64,000 nucleotides of DNA from JALYNX01 sp963746905 (GTDB taxonomy: Bacteria; Actinomycetota; Acidimicrobiia; Spongiisociales; ZC4RG35): positions 62,001-126,000 of the forward strand of contig CAVVCY010000001.1 in assembly GCA_963746905.1 (NCBI GenBank). The letters are read 5' to 3'. The notes beneath the pieces were generated by a model, which saw nothing but the letters and a program-made list of their open reading frames with translations, was not told where the DNA came from and made no database searches. Of the stretch, positions 55,129-63,798 are shown piece by piece. Numbering within the stretch: position 1 is the stretch's first letter; every line of letters begins with the position of its first letter. Made by a program: the position numbers and the translations under genes.

Positions 55129-56533
55129 CTAGGAAGATCCGTACGAGGTGTCGACGAGTACCCCGGCCTCAGCGAAAAATTGGATGTCGCCGCCGCTCTT
55201 CGATGCCACGATCGACCCGACGTCGAGGTTGACCACCTCGATAGTCGTCGCTTGTTCCCAGGATTGGACATATCCGATAGGCATGCCGGGATTCATCGAG
55301 AATCCTCCGTAATAGCGATCCGGCTCATCGGCGCCGTGATGGGCAATCACGTCGAGGTTTCCGGCATCGAGGACGTAGACGCCTGAGGACTGTGACAGCT
55401 GGGTCTCTTTGCTGTCCTCATAGGTCTGACCCGTGGCCAGCAGACGATTGCCCTCGGCTGAGAGATAGACGTCGGTAATTGGGGCGTCGAGACGGTCGAT
55501 GACCTCCCAGGTCTCAGTGTCGATGGTTTCGATTCCCATCGGGTCGAATCTCGTTGTCAGGTAGCCGTCAACGAGCTCGAAGGTCTGGACCCCCGAGGCC
55601 ACATAGAGCACACGTCCGTCGGGACGCCCCAGTGTTCCCGACCGTTGACCGATCTGGAATGGCCCGCTCTCTGTCGGAGTCGAGTTCAAGGTGTCAAGGC
55701 CGAAGCGGTGCTCTTCGACCTGGCCGGTTATCAGATCGACCTCGACTACGACGTCCTGATTGGTGTTGAGGATTAGGGCGCGGGATCCGACGTCGTCCCA
55801 GACCACCCGTGGGTAGGCGGCAAAGTCGGATCCTCCGGGGGAGGCGATGTCCAAATACCCGAGCGTCCCGATTACGACTTGGGGAAGAGGGATTTCCGTG
55901 ACGGCCCCGGTCCCCAGATCGACTGTCACCAGGACGAGCTGCCCCGAGTGTTGTCGTCGCTGTCGGACACGAGTCCGAAGATCGACGCCATCCCATCGAC
56001 GAAATGAGCGTCGTACCACCAGAAATGGGGTGGTAGATCGGCAATCGGACTTGGGCCTGGTCTCACCAGAAACCATACGGCTCAGTTGGGATGCTGGAGA
56101 ACCATGGATGGCGTACACCGTTCCGTCGTCTGCCACGTGGATCGGGTTGTCGATCGAGGGCAGCCAGCTGGTCGCGACCACCCAGTTGTCAACATCGATG
56201 AGCCGCAACTCTGTGCGAATTCCGATCGTCGTAGCCGACAGTCATGGCCAACCAGGAGCCATTGTCCGAGGACACTCCCCAGGCCCAATCTCCCATCGGG
56301 ATCGGTTCGACGCCGGCGACCGCCTCCAGCGTGATCGGGTCGACCGGGTAGATCTTCGCCCGATCGATGTGCACGGTGGTGGTGGTCTGAGGCCGGGTTG
56401 ATGTCGTGGTGAGAGGCGTCAGAGTGTCCGGCGGAGCCAGAGGCTGGGTGTCGGCGGTTACGTCGGGGCGGGTACAGGCGACGGAGAGCGCAAAGATCGC
56501 AACCACACCGAGCACGATTCTTGCTTGCGTCAT
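55129..56533 (-). pseudogene. Beta-propeller-like lipoprotein, frameshifted
   Basis: ATG 56533 has GGGAGG eight bases upstream. A lipoprotein signal with Cys20 (FALSVAC) is followed by a Thr-rich spacer, then a repeat-rich outer domain with WD/SMP-like blades: WGVSSDNGSWLAM, ISDNP-type turns, TIDTETWEVIDRLDAPITDVYLS and YVLDAGNLDVIAHH. Frames change near 56195, and probably near 56040 and 55945, where an alternative frame reads WWYDAHFVDGMASIFGLVS. Each segment lacks stops. It probably binds a partner or ligand outside the cell; no catalytic site is seen. It precedes the FAD oxidoreductase on the same strand, but a gap of 61 bases separates them. Confidence 0.6.
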
Positions 56534-56593
56534 GGGAGATCCTCCCGAGTACAACGCTATCAACGAGGCTCCGAAAGGAGGCGTTCCCCCGGG

Positions 56594-58189
56594 TTACTTC
56601 TTCTTGGCGAGGTCCCCGATGATCTGCTGAGAAGCGAAGCGGCCCGGAGCGCCCATCACGCACCCACCGGGATGGGTCCCCGAGCCACACTGGTAGTAGC
56701 CCTCGATGGGAGTCCGGTATTGGTTCCAGCCGGGTGCTGGTCGGAAGAAGAACATCTGCGGCGCGAGGAACTCGCCGGCAAAGATGTTCCCCTCGGTGAG
56801 ACCAACGGTGCGCTCGATGTCGAGCGGAGTGACCACCTCTCGATGCAGAACCAGATCGCCGAAGCCGGGGAAGAAGGACTCCAAGGTGGCCTGAACGGTG
56901 TCACCGAATCGATCCTTCTCCGTATCCCAGTCGCTCTCCTTGAGGTGATAGGGGGCGTACTGGATGAAACAGGACATCACCGCCTTGCCCGGAGGCGCCA
57001 TGTCCGGATCCACGTTGGATTGGATGCACCCGTCGATGTAGGGCTTTTGTGAGTACCACCCGTACTTGGCGTCGTCGAAGGCCCGCTCCAGGTAGTCCAG
57101 CGACGGCCCCATGTTGATGAAGCCCCGGTACTGGTCCGAACGTCCGGGAAGAGCTGGATAGGTGGGGTTGGCGTCGAGGGCGAAGTTCACCTTGGCTGAC
57201 GTTCCCTGGAACTTGAAGCGACGGATGTTGTCCACCAGGTCGGTGGGCAACTCGCGAGGATCGACCAACTCCATGAAGGTGCGACGGGGGTCGACGGCAC
57301 TGACCACCGTCTTCGCCTCCAATTCGGTGCCATCCACCAGCATGACCCCGATCGCCCGGCCGTTCTTGGTGATGACGTGATCGACGGGCGACTCGAGGCG
57401 GATCTCGGCGCCAAACGATTGAGCAGCGCGTGCCAGGACCTGAGTGAAGCCCCCGTTGCCGCCCTTGTGGAACGCCCATGCTCCGTAAGCCCCATCGTGC
57501 TCACCGAACGAGTGATAGAGGAGCACCAGGCCCGAGCCCTGGGATCGGGGACCTACCTTGGTGCCGATGATCCCCGATGAGGCGTGCAGGCCCTGCATGA
57601 TGTCGGACTCGAAGTAGTCCTCGAGGATGTCGGCGGCGCTTCCCGTCAGGAGCCGGATCAAGCTGTGCATGACATCGGGGGGCAGATCGGCGAGGTATGA
57701 GCCCATCGCCGCCAAGCGTGCCCGCTCTTCAGGGTCTTTGGAGGTGATGTCCGGCGGGATCGAGTCCATCAGCGGCCGGATGGCGTGCACCGCCTGCTCC
57801 ATCATGTGGGCGTATGCGTCATAGGCGTCGGCGTCATGAGGCGAGTGCCTGGCGATCTCGTGATGGTTCTCGTTCTTGTCCTGACCCAGATAGAGGTAGT
57901 CGCCGTTCTCCATGGGTGCGAAGGTCGAAGGCATGAGAAGGGGCATGAACCCGTGCTTGGTCAGCTCCAGTTCGTGGATGATCTCTGGACGCAGAAGGCT
58001 GAGGGCGTAGGAGAAGGTGGTGAAGCTGAACCCAGGGTGGAGCTCCTCGGTGATCGCCGCCCCACCAACCAAATGCCGGCGCTCCAAGATGACGGTGTCG
58101 AGCCCCGCCTTCGCCAGGTAGGACCCATTGACCAGGCCGTTGTGGCCACCACCGATGACGATGGCGTCGTATTTCCGTTTGTCAGCCAT
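56594..58189 (-). CDS. FAD-dependent oxidoreductase, phytoene-desaturase-like (PYROXD2-like)
   Basis: A 531-residue FAD flavoprotein. The dinucleotide motif GGGHNGLVNGSYLAKAG is at residues about 13-29 and a CrtI-like C-terminal motif (CGSGTHPGGCVMGAPGR) is present. The group resembles mammalian PYROXD2 and phytoene desaturases but is not confined to carotenoids. It follows the GcvT-like gene by seven bases, so the two form an operon and likely act on the same substrate. Confidence 0.88.
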   Translation of the reverse strand: MADKRKYDAIVIGGGHNGLVNGSYLAKAGLDTVILERRHLVGGAAITEELHPGFSFTTFSYALSLLRPEIIHELELTKHGFMPLLMPSTFAPMENGDYLYLGQDKNENHHEIARHSPHDADAYDAYAHMMEQAVHAIRPLMDSIPPDITSKDPEERARLAAMGSYLADLPPDVMHSLIRLLTGSAADILEDYFESDIMQGLHASSGIIGTKVGPRSQGSGLVLLYHSFGEHDGAYGAWAFHKGGNGGFTQVLARAAQSFGAEIRLESPVDHVITKNGRAIGVMLVDGTELEAKTVVSAVDPRRTFMELVDPRELPTDLVDNIRRFKFQGTSAKVNFALDANPTYPALPGRSDQYRGFINMGPSLDYLERAFDDAKYGWYSQKPYIDGCIQSNVDPDMAPPGKAVMSCFIQYAPYHLKESDWDTEKDRFGDTVQATLESFFPGFGDLVLHREVVTPLDIERTVGLTEGNIFAGEFLAPQMFFFRPAPGWNQYRTPIEGYYQCGSGTHPGGCVMGAPGRFASQQIIGDLAKKK

Positions 58190-58196
58190 CAGTTCC

Positions 58197-59396
58197 TCAC
58201 GCAGTCTTTCTCGGCGGGTTGTAGAAGGGCATCCGAGCCACCTCGGCGTCCACCATGTCGTAGCGGTGGTCGATGGTGACTTCGAGGCTGACCTTGGTCC
58301 CCAGTTTCGAATGCTCTGGCTCGACCCTGGCGATTCCGATGTGCCTCTGCATCATCGGGGAGTAAACGAAGCTCGGGGTGTAGCCAATCCGCTTCACCTC
58401 GGCGTCGTAGAGCATCATCCCCCCGTGCTCCGGGGTGTGGTCCTTGGGTGGCACCAAGCCCCGCTCGTTGTAGACCCGGTTCCAGTCCTCCCAATCGACC
58501 ATGACCCCCACGGTCCGCCAGCGAGACGTCCCTTCTCTTAGCTCCTTCTCGATGGCGCGACGGCCTATGAAGGCTCGGTCGTCGGTCTCCAGGTCACGCA
58601 GCATCCAGCCCATCCCCAGCTCGATGGGCGTCGTTCGCTGATCGTCATTCCAGGCATAGCGGGACGAATAGAAGTCGACGTCGATCAAGACCAGACCGGC
58701 CTCGATCCGGCTGATGAGGAGGGCGATTTGCCCGGCGGGGACCACCCCCATCGGGGCGCCTACCTCTTCGACGGCGTCCCAGACATCGAGTGCGTCGCCT
58801 CGATCCACCCAGATCTCATAGCCGAGATCGCCGGTGTATCCGGTTCGGGAGATGGTGACCGAGGCATCTCCGACCTTGGCCGGTGTCAGATGAAAATAAC
58901 CGATGCCCTCCATCTCCGGGGCGAGGGTCTTGAGTATCTCCCGGGCGTATGGACCCTGGAGGGCGAGGGCCCCGTAGTCGTCAGAGACATCTGTGATCTC
59001 CACCGAATCGTGCCCGATCAGGTCCCGGAAATATGCGAGGTTGGGCTCGGCTGCGGTGAGCAGAAACTCGTCCTCGGAGAGGCGGAGGATGACGCCATCC
59101 TCGATCACATTGCCTGCGTCGTCGCACCAGATTGTGTAGTGGGCCTGACCCGGACGGCATTTTCGGATGTCGCGGGCCAGAACTCCGGACAGGAAATGCT
59201 CAGCGTCACGACCGATGATCCGGTACTTGTATAACGGAGACGTGTCGATCATCGCCGCCGCATTGCGTATGGCGAAATACTCGAATTTCTCAGACGATTG
59301 GTACTTCTCAGTTGCCAGGTAACCCGACCAGTGACTCCACAAACCGGTTTGGTTGGCGGCACTGGTTCGCGGGTGAAAGGGCGTCTCCCGGATCAA
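58197..59396 (-). CDS. GcvT-like aminomethyltransferase family protein
   Basis: A 399-residue protein of the aminomethyltransferase fold (AHYTIWCDDAGNVIEDGVILRL, ALQGPYAREIL, ISRTGYTGDLGYEIWV, an ending with the PFYNPP region). GcvT relatives move a one-carbon unit from an amine to tetrahydrofolate; similar domains occur in dimethylglycine and sarcosine dehydrogenases. It is the first gene of the pair with the FAD oxidoreductase and diverges from the acyl-CoA dehydrogenase across an operator-like palindrome. Confidence 0.88.
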   Translation of the reverse strand: MIRETPFHPRTSAANQTGLWSHWSGYLATEKYQSSEKFEYFAIRNAAAMIDTSPLYKYRIIGRDAEHFLSGVLARDIRKCRPGQAHYTIWCDDAGNVIEDGVILRLSEDEFLLTAAEPNLAYFRDLIGHDSVEITDVSDDYGALALQGPYAREILKTLAPEMEGIGYFHLTPAKVGDASVTISRTGYTGDLGYEIWVDRGDALDVWDAVEEVGAPMGVVPAGQIALLISRIEAGLVLIDVDFYSSRYAWNDDQRTTPIELGMGWMLRDLETDDRAFIGRRAIEKELREGTSRWRTVGVMVDWEDWNRVYNERGLVPPKDHTPEHGGMMLYDAEVKRIGYTPSFVYSPMMQRHIGIARVEPEHSKLGTKVSLEVTIDHRYDMVDAEVARMPFYNPPRKTA

Positions 59397-59467
59397 ATTG
59401 CTACCTCGGGTCGGTGGGGCAGGATAACCCGTCGTCTGAGGCTCCTAGCCGGGAATCGAGGGGTTTT

Positions 59468-59483
59468 CTGAACGGCCGTTCAG
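59468..59483. promoter_or_regulatory. Operator-like palindrome in divergent promoter
   Basis: CTGAACGGCCGTTCAG is a perfect 16-base palindrome in the 113-base gap between the GcvT-like and acyl-CoA dehydrogenase starts. The GAACG/CGTTC half-sites resemble those of TetR-family repressors. No such regulator is in the window. Confidence 0.65.
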
Positions 59484-59509
59484 GGTTCCGCTGCTACATT
59501 CGGTAGGTC

Positions 59510-60682
59510 GTGTCGACTTTTCTCACCTCCGCGGAGCGCCTCCTACAGACCCGCGCTCGTGAGTTCATCGACGAACTGATTCCTTATGAGGTCGAGGCCG
59601 AGATGAACCGCGGCGAGCTCCCCCCTGAGGTGTTCAAAGCTCATCATGACAAGGCTCGATCCCTCGGATTTGTCTCGATCAACATGCCTCAGAGCATGGG
59701 AGGGCCCGGGTACGGGATGTTGGAGCAGGCGCTCATCCAGGAGCAGAGCGGCAGGGTCACCAATGCTCTCGGATGGGTGGTCTCCACCGGGCCCTCCTGG
59801 ATCGCCGACGTGGTCACCGACTATCAGATGGAGCGCTGGATCCGGCCCACGGTCGACGGTGACATTCACGAGTGTTATGCGATTACCGAGGAGGGGGCAG
59901 GCTCGGATGTCGACGGGATAGTGGCCACAGCGCGTCCTGAAGGCGATGGCTACGTGCTCAACGGGACGAAATGGCATGTGACTTCGGCCAATCTCGCCGC
60001 CTATGTCTTCTTTCAGGCCAAACTGACCGATGGTCCCAACGCCGGACAACATGTCCTCTTCTTTGTGGACATGGATGCGTCTGGCGTGGAATGCGTTCGG
60101 GTGCCCGAATACAGCCACACCTACGGCCATCACCATTGGGAGATGAAGTTCACCGACGTGGCGGTTCCCAAGGAGAACCTGGTGGGATCCGAGGGGGACG
60201 GGATGGGCTTCTCCCACGCCTGGTTTCGATACGAGCGGCTGATGATTGCTGCGCGCTGCTGCGGGGCGGCCGAGCGTTTGATCGATGAGGCGACCGCCTT
60301 TGCCGAGGAGCGCCAGGCCTACGGGTCGAGCATCGCCGAGTATCAGGCCATCCAGTTCATGTTGGCCGACTCCCTAACCGAGTTGTGGGCGGCCCGGCTG
60401 ATGACCTACGAAACGGCGCGGGGTATCGACGCGGGAGTGGATCTCAAGGTGCAGCACGCACAGTGCTCGATGTCCAAGCTCTACGCATCGGAGATGGCCA
60501 ACCGGGTTGCGGACCGTGCGGTGCAGATCTTCGGGGGGCGTGGCTTCATGCGAGAGAACGTCGCCGAGCGGTTCTATCGCGAGCTACGAGTCGACCGGAT
60601 CTGGGAAGGCACTTCCGAGATCCAGCGCATCATCATCGCCGACCAGCTCCGCAAGCGTGGAGCCCGGTCGCTGGTCAGCTGA
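59510..60682 (+). CDS. Acyl-CoA dehydrogenase
   Basis: A 390-residue flavoprotein of the acyl-CoA dehydrogenase family: AITEEGAGSDVDGI, GTKWHVTSANLA, RYERLMIAARCCGAAERL, QAIQFMLADSL and a C-terminal FGGRGFMRENVAERFYRELRVDRIWEGTSEIQ. It oxidises an acyl-CoA to the enoyl-CoA with FAD. Which position and chain length is not visible. The GTG start at 59510 fits the family N-terminus; no strong ribosome site is present. Confidence 0.92.
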   Translation: MSTFLTSAERLLQTRAREFIDELIPYEVEAEMNRGELPPEVFKAHHDKARSLGFVSINMPQSMGGPGYGMLEQALIQEQSGRVTNALGWVVSTGPSWIADVVTDYQMERWIRPTVDGDIHECYAITEEGAGSDVDGIVATARPEGDGYVLNGTKWHVTSANLAAYVFFQAKLTDGPNAGQHVLFFVDMDASGVECVRVPEYSHTYGHHHWEMKFTDVAVPKENLVGSEGDGMGFSHAWFRYERLMIAARCCGAAERLIDEATAFAEERQAYGSSIAEYQAIQFMLADSLTELWAARLMTYETARGIDAGVDLKVQHAQCSMSKLYASEMANRVADRAVQIFGGRGFMRENVAERFYRELRVDRIWEGTSEIQRIIIADQLRKRGARSLVS

Positions 60683-61082
60683 CGTAGTCAAGCGCCTTGT
60701 CGATCAGCTCCTCGAGAACGTGCTCGTCGACGTCCTCGAGCCTCTTGATGTAGAGGCAGGACTTGCCGGTGCTGTGCTTGCCCAACCGACCGAGCAAAGC
60801 CTCCTGACCGGCGAGGTCGAGCAACGCCAGGTAGAGGGTCAGGTTTTGCTTGCGGGGCGAGAAGCCCACCTTGAACCAGTCACCCTCACGGCCCGACGGG
60901 GATCGGTAGTGGAGGTCACCGAACCCGACGATGCTGGTCCCCCACATCGTGGGCTGCTCCCCAGTGACCTTCTCCAACAGCTTGACCAGCGCTGTTGAGT
61001 CATCCCGCTTGCGAGGGTCGTCGATGGCGTCGATGAAGTCACTCACGCTGGCAGCAGTCTTCTGCGTTTTGTTCTCGGCCAT
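60675..61082 (-). CDS. DUF1801-domain protein
   Basis: A 135-residue protein with the DUF1801 features (FIDAIDDPRKRDDSTALVKLLEKVTGEQPTMWGTSIVGFG and KSCLYIKRLEDVD). The fold is related to iron-sulfur-binding or frataxin-like proteins, but the role is unknown. It overlaps the 3' end of the convergent acyl-CoA dehydrogenase by eight bases and follows the Rieske gene by 15 bases. Confidence 0.85.
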   Translation of the reverse strand: MAENKTQKTAASVSDFIDAIDDPRKRDDSTALVKLLEKVTGEQPTMWGTSIVGFGDLHYRSPSGREGDWFKVGFSPRKQNLTLYLALLDLAGQEALLGRLGKHSTGKSCLYIKRLEDVDEHVLEELIDKALDYVS

Positions 61083-61097
61083 CGGGCCAACCTACCG

Positions 61098-62276
61098 CTA
61101 GTGGAGCTCTCGCTGGGGGACGGTGGGGACGACCATGCCCTCGCCGAGGTAGACGCGGGCCATGACACCCAGGAACTGATAGACGGTTCCTTCCCAGCGG
61201 CTGAGCGGTCCCGGCCGGTAGCCACGATTGCGCATCCCGCGTTGCACACCTTCACAGGCTGACCAGTCCTCGCGGTTCGTGATGTCCCAGAAGTCGGTGG
61301 CATAGGAGGGGTCGAAGTCAGGCAGGTCGAAGGCCTCCGGCGGGAAGAGCCAGGAGCATTCGATGAAGGTGCGATCCACGTCGATCGGTGTCAATCGATG
61401 GGTCATGACATAGTCAGGGTGGAGCGAAAGAAGCAGGTTGGGAGCAACGGTCACGTACCAGATATGGCGTGCCTGCTCGTCCCCGATCTTGCGAAAGTTG
61501 ACTCCTTGCGAACTGCCGTCGAGGGACATGGTCACCGCGTGTTCCTTGAGATCCATGGTCCCGCCGAGCCACATGCCGGTTGGGATGTGGTCATACCCAC
61601 TATCGGGGGGAGTGACCTCGCACAGCTCGGGATGGATGTTGGAGCAGTGGTAGCACTCGTTGTAATTCTCGACGATGACCTTCCAGTTGGCCTTCACCTC
61701 GTAGGAATGAGACGCCGCGGTTACCAGGCGCTCGGGCTCGTAGTCGGAGATGATCTCAGCGAGGTTGCCGAAGTGGCTGGCAAGGGAGGGCGCCGAACCA
61801 GAGAGGTCGACAAACACCCAACCTCCCAAGACGTCCACGCCTATAGAGATCAAAGGGAACTCGCCCATGTCGAAGGCCGGGCTTTGGGTGAAGGTCGGCG
61901 CCGCCCGGAGACTGCCATCAAGTCGATAAGTCCAGGCGTGATAGGGGCAGCGAATCAGTCGCACATCGATGGCATCGCCAACCGGGGCCAGTTCGTGGCC
62001 GCGGTGTCGGCACACGTTGGAGAAGGCGCGCAGATCTCCCGCCTCGTCCCGGACCAGCAGGACGCTTTCCTCGCCGAGTTCGACGGCTCGTACCTGACGT
62101 GGAGCCACCAGCTCTTCGAGACGGCCGACGCAGATCCACGTGCTCTGCCAGAGGTTGGCGTTCTCCCAGGCGAGCACTTCGGGAGAGGTGTAAGCGGCTG
62201 AAGGGAGGGTGAGATTCTGTCCGAAGTCGTCAATCACTTTTCGGAGCTGGGCCTGGTCTAGCGGCGCAGGATTCAT
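61098..62276 (-). CDS. Rieske [2Fe-2S] oxygenase, alpha subunit
   Basis: About 392 residues. The Rieske site CRHRGHELAP...CPYHAW lies near residues 85-115 and the mononuclear iron facial triad starts at NYNECYHCSNIHPEL (His residues near 208-214). The NECYHC arrangement occurs in Rieske oxygenases that demethylate quaternary amines such as glycine betaine or stachydrine, as well as in aromatic oxygenases, so the substrate is inferred from context only. No reductase gene is visible in the window. ATG 62276 follows GGGGAAGAAGC; the frame opens earlier at 62315. It diverges from the aminotransferase gene. Confidence 0.88.
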   Translation of the reverse strand: MNPAPLDQAQLRKVIDDFGQNLTLPSAAYTSPEVLAWENANLWQSTWICVGRLEELVAPRQVRAVELGEESVLLVRDEAGDLRAFSNVCRHRGHELAPVGDAIDVRLIRCPYHAWTYRLDGSLRAAPTFTQSPAFDMGEFPLISIGVDVLGGWVFVDLSGSAPSLASHFGNLAEIISDYEPERLVTAASHSYEVKANWKVIVENYNECYHCSNIHPELCEVTPPDSGYDHIPTGMWLGGTMDLKEHAVTMSLDGSSQGVNFRKIGDEQARHIWYVTVAPNLLLSLHPDYVMTHRLTPIDVDRTFIECSWLFPPEAFDLPDFDPSYATDFWDITNREDWSACEGVQRGMRNRGYRPGPLSRWEGTVYQFLGVMARVYLGEGMVVPTVPQRELH

Positions 62277-62310
62277 CGCTTCTTCCCCTTCGTCGTCCTC
62301 ATGGAGCCCT

Positions 62311-62384
62311 GGCAACGGTTGCCGATGTTCACGAATCGGCGGGCACGCTGAGAGGCGTCAGTGTATCCTGAACAGCGAGTCAGG
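62311..62384. promoter_or_regulatory. Two palindromes in the Rieske/aminotransferase divergent promoter
   Basis: GGCAACGGTTGCC (62311-62323) is a perfect 13-base palindrome. CCTGA (62367-62371) with TCAGG (62380-62384) is a second, imperfect one overlapping TATCCT, a likely -10 for the aminotransferase. Both could be operators or structured leaders. Confidence 0.45.
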
Positions 62385-62406
62385 TTACCCGAAAGGAAGG
62401 TGACTC

Positions 62407-63774
62407 ATGCTCGCCGCCGAGGATCGGATGTCCACAATCTTGGATGATCTGATCGAAAAGGAAGAGCGGACATTCATCGAGCGGGCTCCGGAAGCCACAC
62501 GTTTGGACGCTGTGGCAAGGGGATCTCTGGCGGGGGGAGTCACATCCAGCTGGCAGATCTCACGCCCGCAGCCGATCTGGATCGATCGGGGCCTCGGATC
62601 ACGGGTTTGGGACGTCGACGGCAACGAATACGTCGACTTCCACGGTGGGTACGGCGCCATGCTCGCCGGCCACGCCAATCCTGCCGTGGTGGCAGCGGTT
62701 TCCGAAAGGGTTCGCAAAGGGACCCATTTCGCCCAACCAACCGAAGACGCCATCGTCGTCGCCGAGGAGCTCGCCAGACGTTATGGGCAGCCTTTATGGC
62801 GTTTCGGGAATTCAGGTACCGAGGCAACCATGGATGCGGTCCACCTGATGCGCGCGGTAAAGGGCCGCGACCTGATCGTCAAGTTCGAAGGCGCCTATCA
62901 CGGCCACCACGACTCGGTCATGGTCTCGGTGTGGAATGAGGAGGACCTGGGCCCCGAGAAGCGCCCAGCCAGCATGCCGGCCGGGACCGGCATCCCGAAA
63001 GCGATCGTCGACCTGGCCTTGGTGGCCACCTTCAACGATCTCGATGTTGTCTCGATGTTGTTCGATGAGCATCCGGGGCAGATCGCCGGGGTAATCGTCG
63101 AGCCGATCCTCCAGAACTGCGGCGTTCTTTTGCCTGAGGAGGGCTTCCTCCAGGGTTTGAGGGAGCTAACCCGAGAACATGATGCGTTGCTCACGTTCGA
63201 CGAAGTCAAGACCGGGCTGACTGTCGGCAAGGGAGGAGCCACCAGAAGGTTCGGGGTACAGCCCGACATCGTGTGCCTGGCGAAGGCGCTCGGCGGCGGA
63301 CTCCCGATCGCGGCGATCGGTGGGACCGAGGAGGTCATGGGGCGCATCGTCGATGGCACCTACGACCAGGTGGGAACCTTCAATGGCAACCCGCTGAGCA
63401 TGGCGGCGGCGAGGGCGATGCTGACCGAGGTCATGGTCGAGGAGACCTACCGCCATCTCGCCCACATTCAGGAGCGCATGGAGAAGGGTGCCAACGAGGT
63501 CATCGGGCGGCATCAACTGCCGGCTCACGTGGCCACCGCCGGTGCCAAGGGGAGCGTCATCTACTCGCCCGAGCCGTTACGGACCTATCGAGACTTCCTG
63601 AATGTCGACGGGCGCTACGCCCAGGCGGCGTGGCTCTATCAGTACAACCGCGGCGTGTTCTTGCCTCCATGGGGCAAGGGGGAGCAGTGGCTCGTTTCGG
63701 TGGCTCATGACGATGAGGACATCGATCGTTATCTCGAGACTTTGGATTCGTTCGCGGCGCTCATCACCACATGA
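62407..63774 (+). CDS. Class III PLP aminotransferase (glutamate-1-semialdehyde aminomutase-like)
   Basis: A 455-residue PLP enzyme. GNSGTEATMDAVHLMRAVKGRD binds the cofactor phosphate, TFDEVKTG carries the PLP aspartate, and Lys293 (CLAKALGGG) forms the Schiff base. The sequence resembles glutamate-1-semialdehyde aminomutase, but the family includes omega-amino acid and polyamine transaminases, which fits the neighbouring polyamine-type ABC gene better than haem synthesis. AAAGGAAGG precedes the ATG. Confidence 0.9.
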   Translation: MLAAEDRMSTILDDLIEKEERTFIERAPEATRLDAVARGSLAGGVTSSWQISRPQPIWIDRGLGSRVWDVDGNEYVDFHGGYGAMLAGHANPAVVAAVSERVRKGTHFAQPTEDAIVVAEELARRYGQPLWRFGNSGTEATMDAVHLMRAVKGRDLIVKFEGAYHGHHDSVMVSVWNEEDLGPEKRPASMPAGTGIPKAIVDLALVATFNDLDVVSMLFDEHPGQIAGVIVEPILQNCGVLLPEEGFLQGLRELTREHDALLTFDEVKTGLTVGKGGATRRFGVQPDIVCLAKALGGGLPIAAIGGTEEVMGRIVDGTYDQVGTFNGNPLSMAAARAMLTEVMVEETYRHLAHIQERMEKGANEVIGRHQLPAHVATAGAKGSVIYSPEPLRTYRDFLNVDGRYAQAAWLYQYNRGVFLPPWGKGEQWLVSVAHDDEDIDRYLETLDSFAALITT

Positions 63775-63798
63775 GTCGGTCATAGACTCGCACCCCTC

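Noticed and set aside
62407..63774. hemL (tetrapyrrole synthesis)
   Set aside because: The similarity is to the whole class III aminotransferase family, and the neighbours concern amine or acyl metabolism.
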